A DNA stretch of 64,000 nucleotides from JAHEKD01 sp965215945 (GCA_965215945.1 CBDCFC010000047.1:1-64000), one strand, 5' to 3'. Shown: positions 1-10,425, numbered from the stretch's first letter. Notes: generated by a model from the sequence alone, not told the origin. Made by a program: numbers and translations.

Positions 1-1
1 G

Positions 2-343
2 CAAAAGGACAAAACTATTGCGATTCATTCAACCTGTAGTAACATAAAAATGAACAACGATACTAAATTGGCGGCAATAGCACAGCGTTGTGCCAAAGAG
101 GTGATTGTTCCCGATGGAGTGTCTTGTTGTGGCTGGGCAGGAGATAAAGGTTTTACACAACCAGAATTAAATGCTAGTGCCACACAATTATTAAAACAAG
201 CCTTGCCGGAGCGTTGTCATGAAGGCTACTCCACCAGTCGGACTTGTGAAATTGGTTTATCGTTGCACAGTGATCGATATTATCGGTCGATAATATACTT
301 GATCGATGAATGCTCAACTGATACTGCAATCAATTCGGTTTAG
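2..343 (+). CDS. C-terminal part of FAD/Fe-S D-lactate dehydrogenase-like oxidoreductase (5' truncated by window edge)
   Basis: The reading frame is open from the first bases of the window, so the N-terminal FAD domains lie outside it. The visible part of about 113 residues has the cysteine-rich ligand motif HSTCS near the start, then SCCGWAGDKGF, and ends YSTSRTCEIGLS followed by a YLIDEC tail. This CCG-type arrangement is that of the iron-sulfur end of membrane-associated quinone-linked D-lactate/glycolate dehydrogenases. Such enzymes oxidise D-lactate to pyruvate, which fits the pyruvate dehydrogenase genes starting about 55 bp downstream on the same strand. Substrate cannot be settled from the tail alone. 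Confidence 0.75.
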   Translation, partial: QKDKTIAIHSTCSNIKMNNDTKLAAIAQRCAKEVIVPDGVSCCGWAGDKGFTQPELNASATQLLKQALPERCHEGYSTSRTCEIGLSLHSDRYYRSIIYLIDECSTDTAINSV

Positions 344-396
344 GATTATGCTAGCGTAAGCAAATACAATAATGGTGAACAGAATAAAAGAGGATT

Positions 397-3083
397 ATGA
401 TGAAGTTTGCAAATTACACTGATAACGACCCGATCGAAACGCAGGAGTGGCGTGAGGCACTGGATGCCGTTATTGATCATAAGGGCAATGAACGCGCACA
501 GTATTTGCTCAAAAAAACTGTTGACCATGCTCATTTGGCTGGCGTTGAACCCATAGGACTGAATCGTTCGCCATATTTAAACACCATTCCGGTTCATCGT
601 GAAAAAGACTACCCTGGAGATCAGGAGATCGAACATAATTTACGTTCAATGATGCGTTGGAATGCCATGGCAATGGTAGTTCGTGCGAACAAAAAGCCGG
701 CTGAACCGGGCGGTCATATTGCCAGTTTCCAATCTTCTGCAACGATGCTATAACGTCGGCTTTCATCACTTTTGGCGTGCTCCTACTGACGATCATGGCG
801 GCGATATGATTGTTTGTCCAGGGTCATGTTGCACCCGGGTGTATATTCACGTGCGTTTGTGGAAGGACGTTTAACAGAGGAACAAATTGGATAATTTTCG
901 TATAGAAGTCTGGAGGCAAAGGAATTTCTTCATATCCACATCCCTTGGTTAATGCCAGATTTTTGGCAAGTTCCCGACTGTTTCGATGGGGCTTGGACCA
1001 ATTATGGCGATATACCAAGCTCGATTTATGAAGTATATGGAAAATCGCGTGGTTTCATCGATGCCAAAGATCAGAAAGGTTTGGGCCTTTTTAGGGTGAC
1101 GGTGAGACCGATGAGCCAGAATCCCAAGGCGCGTTGGCACTGGCAGCGCGTGAAAATCTGGATAATTTGATTTTTGTTGTGAATTGCAATTTACAACGTC
1201 TTGATGGGCCAGTACGAGGAAATGGAAAAATCATCCAGGAGCTAGAAGGAAACTTCCGTGGTGCAGGATGGAATGTCGTTAAGCTCATCTGGGGGGCAGG
1301 TTGGGATAAGTTGCTGGCCCAGGATCATAACGGCTGGCTGCGTAAGCGTATGCACGAATGTGTGGACGGTGATTATCAGACTTTTAAGTCTAAAGATGGC
1401 GCTTATGTACGCGAACACTTTTTCGGTAAGTATCCGGAATTGAAGAAAATGGTCGAACACATGAGTGATGATGAAATATATTATGGTTTGAACCGGGGAG
1501 GCCACGATCCTAAAAAGGTTTATAACGCTTTTGATAAGGCCGCTAATTCGGCAAATGGTAAGCCTACGGTCGTATTATCAAAAACAGTAAAAGGTTATGG
1601 GATGGGGGAAGCCGGTGAAGGACAGAACATCACCCACAATCAAAAGAAAATTGGTGAGGAACACTTAAAAGTGTTTGCTGCTCGCTTTGATGTACCGCTT
1701 ACGGATGAACAGATACATAACCTTGAATTTATCAAGCCAGAAGAGGGTTCAAAAGAACATAAATATTTACACGCTCGACGAAAAGCATTGGGTGGTTATC
1801 TGCCTAGTCGACGCAGCGATGCAGAGCCGTTAGAAATCCCGGCACTTAATGATATCTTTTCAGCGTTACTGGGCGATACCGGTGAGCGTACCATGTCAAC
1901 GACGATGGCGCTGGTAAGAATTTTAGTGGCCATTGCTCGCAATAAAAAGATTGGCCCACGCTTGGTACCAATAGTTCCTGATGAGGCGCGGACATTTGGT
2001 ATGGAAGGCATGTTCCGGCAGGTGGGTATTTATTCTCCCAAAGGGCAGACTTACACACCTCAGGATGCTGAACAAATCATGCCTTATAGAGAAGATACAA
2101 AGGGTCAGATGCTTCAGGAAGGCATCAACGAAGCCGGTGCCATGTCGTCCTGGATTGCCGCAGCAACGGCATACAGCAATCATGGCATACAGATGATGCC
2201 GGTCTACATTTTTTATTCCATGTTTGGCTTTCAGCGTATAGGAGACTTAGCTTGGGCGGCAGGTGATATAAGAGCGCGTGGATTTTTAGTAGGCGGGACA
2301 GCAGGTCGCACAACCTTGAACGGCGAAGGCTTGCAGCATGAAGATGGACACAGTCACTTATTCGCCAATTTTATTCCCAATTGCCGCTCTTATGACCCAA
2401 CTTATCATTACGAATTAGCAACCATTTTCCAATACGGAATGAAGGAGATGTTTGAAGAGCAAAATGATGTGTTTTATTACCTGACTACCATGAATGAGAA
2501 TTACTCACACCCTGAAATGCCCAAGGGTAGTGAAGAAGGGATAGTCAAAGGTATGTATAAACTCAAAGCATCTAAAGCAAAAGGCAAAAAGGTAAACTTG
2601 CTCGGTAGCGGCTCTATCTTAAGAGAATGTGAGGCAGCAGCCAAGTTGCTTGAAACGAACCATGGTGTGGCTGCGGATATTTGGAGTGTAACCAGTTATA
2701 ACGAACTATACCGTGATGGTCATGACGCAATGCGCTGGAATCGCTTGCACCCTACTGCCAAGAAAAAACGCAGCAACTGGGTTGCTGATTGTTTAAGTGA
2801 TGCGTCAGTACCAACTATTTCCAGCACAGATTATTTGAAACTCTACTCCGAGCAGATCAGGCCTTTTGTCCCGGGAGTTTTTCAAACTTTAGGTACAGAT
2901 GGTTATGGTCGCTCTGATTCCCGTGAAGCACTACGTAGCCACTTTGAAGTTGATCGTTATCATATCTGTATCGCAGCGCTGACGGCACTTTCAGAGCAAG
3001 GTGATGTTAAGTCTGCCGAAGTTGCTAAGGCAATCAAAGAATACGGGATTGACGCCGATAAACCTAACCCACTATATGCATAA
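397..3083 (+). pseudogene. aceE: Pyruvate dehydrogenase E1 component, reading frame interrupted by about ten small insertions
   Basis: Homodimeric E1 of pyruvate dehydrogenase decarboxylates pyruvate with thiamine diphosphate and passes the acetyl group to E2. Residues matching AceE run from the start (397 or, better spaced from AGAGGA, 400) to about 745, and again without a break from about 1100 to the stop at 3083; the intact 3' frame contains DGPVRGNGKI, YQTFKSKDGAYVREHF and RTTLNGEGLQHEDGHSH. Between 747 and 1096 the correct protein can be recovered only by jumping frames at ten sites, all of them insertions of 1-2 bases (11 bases in total). The TPP-binding GDG motif falls in this stretch. 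Because aceF and lpd directly behind it are intact, I suspect a sequencing or assembly artefact rather than gene death, but the sequence as given is broken. Confidence 0.88.
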
Positions 3084-3093
3084 GGAGTAGCGC

Positions 3094-4410
3094 ATGGCCA
3101 ATCAAGAAATAGTCGTGCCTGATATTGGTGATTTCAGTGACGTTGAAATTATCGAAGTATTAGTCAATCCAGGCGATAAAGTAAATATCGATGATCCGCT
3201 GATAACCTTAGAAAGTGACAAAGCATCGATGGACGTTCCTTCTAGCGCTACGGGCACGGTGGTTGAGCTAAAAGTGAAAGTTGGCGATAAAGTGTCTGAG
3301 GGATCGTTGATTTTGATGTTGGACAGTGAAGGACAAAGCGATGTCTCTGTAGGCACTGATTCAAATGCACAGGCAGCCTCGGCAGAGGCAGATGCCGGAT
3401 CAAGTAATACCGACGACATTCCGAAAGATACCTCTCCTGTGGCTTTGTCGATTTCTGAGCCCGTAACCGAAATCGCGTCGTTTCGCAAAATTGATAAGAA
3501 TGCAGTCTATGCCAGCCCCTCGGTCAGACGTCTGGCCAGAGAGCGAAATATTGATTTAACTCAAATCAGTGGCACCGGCCCCAAAGGACGGATCACTAAG
3601 GAAGATCTTGATTCACCAACTCCCAAAACTGATGTTAGTACGATCGCTCAACCATCTCAAGCAACAGGGATGACGGCAATTCCACCCATTCCAGGTGTTG
3701 ATTTTGCTCAATTTGGTGAGATCGAAGTCAAACCGCTAACCCGTATCCAAAAAATTTCCGGGCCACACCTGCACCGCGCCTGGCTCAATGTGCCGATGGT
3801 AACGCATCATGATGAAGCTGACGTCACTGACATGGAAGCATTCAGAAAATCGCTGAAAGCTGAAGCTGATAAAAAAGGCATTCGAGTCACCGGTCTGGTT
3901 TTTGTGATGAAAGCGCTGGCCGCAAATCTGAGAGCATTTCCAACTTTTAACGCATCACTATCGCAAGACGGTGAAAGCCTAATTTTAAAGAAATACGTCA
4001 ATATTGGGATTGCCGTTGATACGCCCAATGGTTTAGTCGTGCCGGTGTTTAGGGATGTTGATAAAAAATCAATCTATGAATTATCGCAGGAACTGGGTGA
4101 AATCAGCGCCAAAGCCAGAGACGGCAAACTCGGCCCTAAAGACCTGCAAGGTGGTTGTATGAGTATTTCCAGCCTGGGTGGAATAGGTGGAACAGCATTT
4201 ACACCTTTGGTTAATGCACCGGAGGTTGCAATACTTGGTTTGACACGGTCACAAATGAAGCCGGTTTGGAATGGCAGTGAGTTTATACCGCGGTTAATGC
4301 AACCCATTGACCTAACTTATGACCATCGGGTTATTGATGGGGCAAATGCGGCTCGTTTTGTTAGCAGTTTATGCCAGAACTTAAGCGATCTTAAGCGCTT
4401 ATTGTTATAG
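3094..4410 (+). CDS. aceF: Pyruvate dehydrogenase E2, dihydrolipoamide acetyltransferase
   Basis: E2 core of the pyruvate dehydrogenase complex; it moves the acetyl group from lipoyl-lysine to CoA. Order of domains: one lipoyl domain (residues 1-80, lipoylated Lys43 in ESDKASMD), an Ala/Ser/Asp-rich linker, a peripheral subunit-binding domain around residues 140-175 (ASPSVRRLARE, GTGPKGRITKEDL) and the acyltransferase domain ending in DHRVIDGANAARF, which carries the catalytic His and Asp. At 438 residues it is shorter than E. coli AceF, which has three lipoyl domains. The start ATG sits 10 bp after the aceE stop behind AAGGAG. Cotranscription with aceE and lpdA is likely. Confidence 0.95.
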   Translation: MANQEIVVPDIGDFSDVEIIEVLVNPGDKVNIDDPLITLESDKASMDVPSSATGTVVELKVKVGDKVSEGSLILMLDSEGQSDVSVGTDSNAQAASAEADAGSSNTDDIPKDTSPVALSISEPVTEIASFRKIDKNAVYASPSVRRLARERNIDLTQISGTGPKGRITKEDLDSPTPKTDVSTIAQPSQATGMTAIPPIPGVDFAQFGEIEVKPLTRIQKISGPHLHRAWLNVPMVTHHDEADVTDMEAFRKSLKAEADKKGIRVTGLVFVMKALAANLRAFPTFNASLSQDGESLILKKYVNIGIAVDTPNGLVVPVFRDVDKKSIYELSQELGEISAKARDGKLGPKDLQGGCMSISSLGGIGGTAFTPLVNAPEVAILGLTRSQMKPVWNGSEFIPRLMQPIDLTYDHRVIDGANAARFVSSLCQNLSDLKRLLL

Positions 4411-4428
4411 GAATCAAAAGGAGAATTC

Positions 4429-6492
4429 ATGAGTGCTATCGAAGAAATTATAGTCCCCGATATTGGTGATTTTGACCAAGTTGAAATAATAGAAGTCCTG
4501 GTCAAAGCCGGTGACCATATTGAGATTGATGACCCGCTGATCACTTTGGAAAGTGATAAAGCGTCAATGGATGTGCCATCACCAAAGTCTGGTACAGTCA
4601 ATGAGGTCAAAGTCAGTGTGGGCGACAAAGTGTCCCAGGGCAGTTTAGTGTTGTTGCTGGAGGCATCCGATCAAGCTCAGGTGGCTGGTGCAGACCCTCA
4701 ACCCTCGGTCAAGTCCAAAGCCGATAAAGCGTCTGCTCCAGCAGATGCAGGAGGCGGTTATGGCGGTAGCCAGGTTGAAGATATTCATGTCCCGGATATT
4801 GGTGATTTTGATGCCGTTGAAGTCATAGAAGTTTTGGTCGCGACGGGGGACAAAATCAATGCTGAAGACCCTTTAATCACCTTGGAGAGTGATAAAGCTT
4901 CAATGGATGTACCTTCTCCCAGCTCCGGTGTCGTCAAGGACGTAAAGATTAGTGTTGGTGATAAGGTGTCAAAAGGCAGTTTAATTCTGACCCTTGAAGC
5001 TGAGTCTAAGACGGCGAGTGCTAGTGGCTCAACACAAGAGCCGTTAGAAAAAGTTGACTCGTATGAGGGCAGTGCTGATCAACAAGCCGATGTCGTCGTT
5101 TTAGGCTCGGGGCCCGGCGGTTATACTGCTGCATTTCGTGCTGCCGATCTGGGTTTGAAAACGATATTAATTGAAAAATACCCAACCCTGGGTGGAGTAT
5201 GTCTGAACGTTGGTTGTATTCCCTCCAAAGCACTGTTACATGCGGCGAAAGTGATTGATGAAGCCGAAGATTTCGAGGTTCACGGCATTACTTTCAGCAA
5301 GCCAAAAGTTGATATCGATAAACTTAGAGACTGGAAAGCGGGTATCATTAAACAGCTAACCGGTGGCTTGGCCGGTTTGGCCAAACAGCGTAAAGTCGAA
5401 GTTATAACTGGATACGGTAAATTCGTTGACTCGAATCATCTGAGTGTGACTGATAGTGATGGTAATGACACCGTTGTTGGTTTTAAACAATGCATTATTG
5501 CTGCTGGTTCCGAGCCGGTCAAATTACCTTTTATCCCCCATGATGATCCCCGCGTGATTGATTCAACCGGCGCGCTTGAGATGGACGCAGTACCTAAAAA
5601 ACTATTGGTCATTGGCGGCGGCATTATTGGTTTGGAAATGGCGACTGTTTATCATTCGCTGGGTTCCAAGATTACAGTTGTTGAAATGCTGGATAGTCTG
5701 GTTGCCGGTGCTGACAAAGATATTGTTAAACCTCTGCACAATCGACTCAAGAAGCGCTACGAAAATATCATGCTGGAAACGCGGGTTACGGCTGTGCAGG
5801 CACAGAAAAATGGCCTTAAAGTAACTTTTGAAGGCAAAGATGCTCCGGAGAAACCACAACTGTTTGACAAGGTTTTAGTCTCAGTAGGTCGAGTTCCTAA
5901 CGGAAAACTATTAGATGTTGAAAATGCGGGTGTTAAGGTTGATGAGCGTGGCTTCATTCATGTGGATAGACAGCAGCGAACGAATATTGAAAATGTTTTT
6001 GCCATTGGAGATATAGTCGGTCAGCCGATGTTGGCTCATAAAGCTGTACACGAAGGCAAAGTGGCGGCAGAAGTTTGTGCCGGTCATAATGTTGAATTTG
6101 ACGCCAAGGTAATTCCGTCGGTGGCCTATACAGACCCTGAAGTAGCATGGGTAGGTTTAACCGAAACCCAGGCTAAAGAGCAGAGCATTAAAGTCGGTAA
6201 AGGTGTCTTTCCCTGGGCGGCAAGCGGGCGATCGTTATCTTTGGGGCGTAATGAAGGTATGACTAAACTGCTGTTTGATGAACAAACCGATCGAGTTGTC
6301 GGTGGTGGTATTGCCGGTCCCAATGCGGGTGATTTAATTGCCGAAGTCGCATTGGCCATTGAGACCAACTGTGATGCAGCCGATATAGGCTTGACTATCC
6401 ATCCACACCCAACTTTGTCGGAAACTGTTGCGATGGCGGCGGAAGCGTTTGAAGGCACAATTACTGACCTTTATATGCCAAAGAAAAAATAG
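4429..6492 (+). CDS. lpdA: Dihydrolipoyl dehydrogenase (E3) with two N-terminal lipoyl domains
   Basis: Flavoprotein that reoxidises dihydrolipoamide with NAD+. The 687 residues begin with two lipoyl domains (lipoyl lysines at about 44 and 156, both in ESDKASMD), joined by Ala/Gly-rich linkers, before a complete E3 body: FAD-binding GSGPGGYTAA, redox disulfide CLNVGC, NAD-binding GGGIIGLEMA and the C-terminal His-Glu pair in HPHPTLSE. Lipoyl-E3 fusions with one domain are known in proteobacteria; two is less usual and complements the single lipoyl domain of the E2 next door. It follows aceF by 18 bp with AAAGGAG before the ATG. No clear terminator is seen behind it. Confidence 0.95.
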   Translation: MSAIEEIIVPDIGDFDQVEIIEVLVKAGDHIEIDDPLITLESDKASMDVPSPKSGTVNEVKVSVGDKVSQGSLVLLLEASDQAQVAGADPQPSVKSKADKASAPADAGGGYGGSQVEDIHVPDIGDFDAVEVIEVLVATGDKINAEDPLITLESDKASMDVPSPSSGVVKDVKISVGDKVSKGSLILTLEAESKTASASGSTQEPLEKVDSYEGSADQQADVVVLGSGPGGYTAAFRAADLGLKTILIEKYPTLGGVCLNVGCIPSKALLHAAKVIDEAEDFEVHGITFSKPKVDIDKLRDWKAGIIKQLTGGLAGLAKQRKVEVITGYGKFVDSNHLSVTDSDGNDTVVGFKQCIIAAGSEPVKLPFIPHDDPRVIDSTGALEMDAVPKKLLVIGGGIIGLEMATVYHSLGSKITVVEMLDSLVAGADKDIVKPLHNRLKKRYENIMLETRVTAVQAQKNGLKVTFEGKDAPEKPQLFDKVLVSVGRVPNGKLLDVENAGVKVDERGFIHVDRQQRTNIENVFAIGDIVGQPMLAHKAVHEGKVAAEVCAGHNVEFDAKVIPSVAYTDPEVAWVGLTETQAKEQSIKVGKGVFPWAASGRSLSLGRNEGMTKLLFDEQTDRVVGGGIAGPNAGDLIAEVALAIETNCDAADIGLTIHPHPTLSETVAMAAEAFEGTITDLYMPKKK

Positions 6493-6611
6493 TTGCCGAT
6501 GTATAAGCACAACAAATAGTCGATATATTCGCATGCTTCGTGATACTGGTTTAATCTAGGTGCATAAAATTTGATTTATATGATTAGTTTTACTTATGGA
6601 GTACAGAAATA

Positions 6612-8174
6612 GTGAAGATTGGTGTTCCAAAGGAGACCTATGCAGGTGAAAAGCGCGTAGCGAGTACACCGGATGTAGTGACTCAATTGCTGAAGCTCGG
6701 ATTTTCTGTTGCTGTTGAATCCGGAGCAGGTCTAGAAGCAAAATTTTCTGACCAGGCTTATCAAGACGCTGGAGCAGAAGTCGTCGATGATTCAAGTGTT
6801 TGGTCTGATTCGCAAATCATCCTGAAAGTTAGAGCGCCATCTGATGATGAAATAGAAAAGCTTAAGCAAGGGCAAACATTAATCAGTTTTGTCTGGCCGG
6901 CGCAAAATGAAACTTTGCTGCAAAAATTGGCCGATAAAAAAGTCACTGTCATGGCGATGGATGCTGTACCCAGAATTTCACGTGCGCAAAAACTCGATGC
7001 CTTGAGCTCGATGGCAAATATTGCCGGTTATCGTGCTGTGGTTGAAGCTTCAAATCACTTTGGCCGGTTTTTTACCGGGCAAATCACGGCCGCCGGAAAA
7101 ATCCCACCTGCAAAAGTTATGATTATCGGTGCAGGGGTGGCCGGTTTAGCAGCGATTGGTGCGGCCAGTAGTATGGGTGCGATTGTCAGAGCATTTGATA
7201 CCCGACCCGAGGTTAAAGAGCAGGTTGAAAGCATGGGCGCTGAATTCCTCGAGCTCGATTATGAAGAAGAGGAATCGGGTGGTACAGAGGGTGGTTATGC
7301 AAAGGAAATGTCCCAGGCCTTTATCGATGCAGAAATGGCATTGTTTCGTGAGCAGGCGAAAGATGTTGATATCATTATTACCACGGCGTTAATTCCTGGA
7401 AAGCCGGCGCCCAAATTGATTTTGGCTGACATGGTCGAATCAATGAAGGATGGCAGCGTTATCGTTGATTTAGCGGCAGAGCAGGGCGGTAACTGTGAAC
7501 TGACTGAACCGGGTGAGGTTGTAGTCAAACACGGTGTCACCTTGATTGGTCACATGGACTTGCCAAGCCGATTGTCAACGCAATCCAGTCAGCTTTATTC
7601 TACTAATTTGCGTCATTTTCTAGCTGACTTGACACCGGAGAAGGATGGCCGGATCGTGGTCGATATGGAAGATGATGTCATCCGTAGCTCCACAGTCATC
7701 CATCAAGGTGAGATTACCTGGCCACCACCACCTATAAGTGTTACTGCTGCCCCGCCTAAGGCTGTTGTGGCACCTGAACCTGTTATCGAACTGAAAGATC
7801 CTCGTGCTGAGGCCAAACGCAAAGCGATTACCACGATGGGTGTGTTGGCTGTAGTCGTTGCCGGGTTATTTGCAGTCGGACGTGTAGCACCAGCTGAATT
7901 TATGAGCCATTTAATTGTCTTTGTATTGGCCGTTTTTGTGGGTTGGCAGGTGATCTGGAATGTTACGCCAGCCTTACACACACCATTGATGAGTGTGACT
8001 AATGCAATTAGCGGAATCATTGTTATCGGCGCGTTGTTACAAGTTGGATCTTCTTCCTGGTTGGTGGTGTTTTTGGCTGCTATAGCGGTTTTAATTGCCT
8101 CGATTAATATCGCCGGCGGCTTTCTTGTGACCCAGCGAATGCTCGGCATGTTCAGGCGTGAGGAGGATAACTGA
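6612..8174 (+). CDS. pntA: NAD(P) transhydrogenase subunit alpha
   Basis: Alpha subunit of the proton-translocating transhydrogenase, which transfers hydride between NADH and NADP+ at the expense of the proton gradient. The 520 residues comprise the NAD(H)-binding dI domain (GVPKET at the start, GAGVAGLAAIGAASSMGA nucleotide fold, loop with EEEESGGTEGGYAKEMS) and, after a proline-rich linker near residue 390, about four membrane segments. Length is close to E. coli PntA (510), so alpha is not split into PntAA and PntAB. The start codon is GTG, with a GGAG upstream. pntB begins inside its stop codon, so the two are translationally coupled. Confidence 0.96.
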   Translation: MKIGVPKETYAGEKRVASTPDVVTQLLKLGFSVAVESGAGLEAKFSDQAYQDAGAEVVDDSSVWSDSQIILKVRAPSDDEIEKLKQGQTLISFVWPAQNETLLQKLADKKVTVMAMDAVPRISRAQKLDALSSMANIAGYRAVVEASNHFGRFFTGQITAAGKIPPAKVMIIGAGVAGLAAIGAASSMGAIVRAFDTRPEVKEQVESMGAEFLELDYEEEESGGTEGGYAKEMSQAFIDAEMALFREQAKDVDIIITTALIPGKPAPKLILADMVESMKDGSVIVDLAAEQGGNCELTEPGEVVVKHGVTLIGHMDLPSRLSTQSSQLYSTNLRHFLADLTPEKDGRIVVDMEDDVIRSSTVIHQGEITWPPPPISVTAAPPKAVVAPEPVIELKDPRAEAKRKAITTMGVLAVVVAGLFAVGRVAPAEFMSHLIVFVLAVFVGWQVIWNVTPALHTPLMSVTNAISGIIVIGALLQVGSSSWLVVFLAAIAVLIASINIAGGFLVTQRMLGMFRREEDN

Positions 8175-9562
8175 TGAGTGCAGGTGTTGTAAGTGCAGCA
8201 TATATTGCAGCCAGTATTCTTTTTATATTAAGTCTCGGCGGCCTTAGCCATCAGGAGACAGCTAGACGCGGTAACCTTTATGGCATTATCGGCATGGCGA
8301 TTGCCATACTCGCCACTATTCTTAGCGACAAGGTCGGTGGTTATGTTGTACTGATCATTATGATGTTGATTGGTGGCACGCTGGGCACGATGGTCGCGCG
8401 CCGGGTCGAAATGACCCAAATGCCGGAATTGGTTGCGATTTTGCACAGCTTTGTCGGTCTGGCCGCAGTTTTGGTTGGTTTTGCCAGTTACTTAGATCCT
8501 AATGCCCATTTTGAAGGGGTCGAAAAAACCATCCATGAAGTTGAAATCTATTTAGGTATTTTTATCGGTGCTATTACATTTACCGGTTCAGTGGTTGCTT
8601 TTGGTAAGTTGCGGGGTTTGATTTCCAGTAAACCGTTGACACTGCCAGCCCGTCATTGGATAAATCTGGCCATTATTGTTGTTTGTGTATGGCTAGGAAA
8701 GGTTTTTCTTAACGCGGAATCCACCGGCGGCGGATTTTTTGCGCTATTCATAATGACTTTATTGGCCTTTGTTTTTGGCGCACATTTGGTGATGGCGATT
8801 GGTGGTGCTGACATGCCGGTGGTTATTTCCATGCTTAACAGCTATTCCGGTTGGGCGGCTGCGGCGACCGGATTTATGTTGTCCAACGATTTATTGATTG
8901 TGACCGGTGCTTTGGTGGGTTCAAGCGGTGCTATTTTGAGTTACATCATGTGTCGAGCGATGAATCGAAAGTTCTTAAGTGTTATATCAGGCGGTTTTGG
9001 CTCAACGGTATCGACTGATTCTGATGCCCAGGAACAGGGCGAAGTAACCCAGATTATGGCTGAAGAAACAGCAGAATTACTCAAAGATTCCAAAGAGGTT
9101 GTCATTATCCCAGGTTATGGTATGGCTGTTGCCCATGCACAACATCCGGTTTCTGAGTTGACACAAAAACTTAGGGCGAATGGCACTAATGTTCGCTTTG
9201 CGATTCATCCAGTTGCCGGACGCATGCCGGGACACATGAATGTTTTATTGGCTGAAGCTAAGGTGCCTTATGATATTGTGCTGGAAATGGATGAGATTAA
9301 TGAGGATTTCCCAGAAACTGATGTGGCAATCGTCATAGGTGCCAACGATATTGTTAATCCGTCGGCACTGGAGAATCCTAACAGCCCTATAGCGGGCATG
9401 CCGGTGTTAGAAGTTTGGCAGGCGAAGACCTGTATTGTTTCAAAACGCTCCATGGCGACCGGTTATGCGGGCGTGGAAAACCCATTATTTTTTAAAGAAA
9501 ATACACGAATGTTATTTGGTGATGCTAAAGATAGTGTTGAGGCAATTATTAAATCATTATGA
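8174..9562 (+). CDS. pntB: NAD(P) transhydrogenase subunit beta
   Basis: Beta subunit of the membrane transhydrogenase. The N-terminal half (about residues 1-265) is a bundle of hydrophobic helices forming the proton channel with the alpha membrane part; the C-terminal half (from about 290) is the NADP(H)-binding dIII domain, with PGYGMAVAHAQ, HPVAGRMPGHMNVLLAEA and IGANDIVNP. The ATG overlaps the pntA TGA, and the 462-residue length equals that of E. coli PntB. No terminator is visible in the 87 bp before the next gene. Confidence 0.96.
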   Translation: MSAGVVSAAYIAASILFILSLGGLSHQETARRGNLYGIIGMAIAILATILSDKVGGYVVLIIMMLIGGTLGTMVARRVEMTQMPELVAILHSFVGLAAVLVGFASYLDPNAHFEGVEKTIHEVEIYLGIFIGAITFTGSVVAFGKLRGLISSKPLTLPARHWINLAIIVVCVWLGKVFLNAESTGGGFFALFIMTLLAFVFGAHLVMAIGGADMPVVISMLNSYSGWAAAATGFMLSNDLLIVTGALVGSSGAILSYIMCRAMNRKFLSVISGGFGSTVSTDSDAQEQGEVTQIMAEETAELLKDSKEVVIIPGYGMAVAHAQHPVSELTQKLRANGTNVRFAIHPVAGRMPGHMNVLLAEAKVPYDIVLEMDEINEDFPETDVAIVIGANDIVNPSALENPNSPIAGMPVLEVWQAKTCIVSKRSMATGYAGVENPLFFKENTRMLFGDAKDSVEAIIKSL

Positions 9563-9649
9563 TATGCGCTAAACTATATCTTTAGGTATGAAGTCGCTGG
9601 ATGAATATCATTTTTAACTTTTAATTTTACATTTAGAGGAGACATATTT

Positions 9650-10372
9650 ATGGCTAGAATTGCTTTAGTTACTGGTGGAACCCGGGGAATCGGTGAGGCT
9701 ATTTCCGTTGAACTGAAAAATGCCGGATATAGCGTTGCCGCAAATTATGGTGGCAATGAAGAACGAGCAAAGGAATTTACCGAGCGTACAGGCATTCCGA
9801 CCTATAAATTTGACGTGGGTGATTTTGAAGCCTGTAAAGCAGGTGTCGAACAAATCAAAGCTGACCTTGGGCCGATTGAGGTTTTAGTCAATAATGCCGG
9901 CATAACACGTGACGGCACCATGCATAAAATGGATTTTGACCGTTGGAATCAAGTCATTCAAACTAACTTGTCATCCTGCTTTAATATGTCTCGATCTGTC
10001 ATAGATGATATGCGTGAAAATGGATTTGGACGCATTGTTAATATCGGATCAGTTAATGGCCAGGCAGGTCAATACGGCCAGGTCAATTATGCCTCGGCAA
10101 AATCAGGCATCCACGGTTTTACTAAGGCACTGGCACTTGAAGGCGCATCAAAACACATTACCGTTAATGCGATAGCACCAGGCTATGTGAATACTGAAAT
10201 GGTGCAGGCTGTGCCTGAAAATGTTTTAGAAAAAATCATAAGCACTATACCGGTCAGACGGTTAGGCGAGGCGCATGATATTGCCCGGGCAGTATTATTC
10301 CTGGTTGCCGATGATGCAGACTTTATTACCGGTTCGACCTTGTCGATAAACGGCGGGCAACATATGTATTAG
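9650..10372 (+). CDS. phaB: Acetoacetyl-CoA reductase, PhaB type (short-chain dehydrogenase)
   Basis: NADPH-dependent reductase converting acetoacetyl-CoA to (R)-3-hydroxybutyryl-CoA, the second step of polyhydroxybutyrate synthesis. The Rossmann motif TGGTRGIGEA is at the N-terminus, NNAGITRD in the middle, and the catalytic Ser-Tyr-Lys is seen as GSVNGQAGQYGQVNYASAK. Length (240) and the ending STLSINGGQHMY are typical of PhaB rather than FabG, although FabG cannot be excluded without alignment. AGAGGAGA precedes the ATG. The upstream pntAB would supply NADPH. No phaA or phaC is present in this window. A strong terminator closes the unit. Confidence 0.88.
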   Translation: MARIALVTGGTRGIGEAISVELKNAGYSVAANYGGNEERAKEFTERTGIPTYKFDVGDFEACKAGVEQIKADLGPIEVLVNNAGITRDGTMHKMDFDRWNQVIQTNLSSCFNMSRSVIDDMRENGFGRIVNIGSVNGQAGQYGQVNYASAKSGIHGFTKALALEGASKHITVNAIAPGYVNTEMVQAVPENVLEKIISTIPVRRLGEAHDIARAVLFLVADDADFITGSTLSINGGQHMY

Positions 10373-10392
10373 ACGAAAGTTTAAACGTCTAT

Positions 10393-10425
10393 AAGCCGGT
10401 TGCAGTTTTTCAACCGGCTTTTTTT
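10393..10425 (+). terminator. Rho-independent terminator after phaB
   Basis: A perfect 10-bp stem (AAGCCGGTTG / CAACCGGCTT) with an 8-base loop runs directly into a run of T residues, 20 bp behind the phaB stop codon. This is the textbook form of an intrinsic terminator on the plus strand. Confidence 0.93.
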
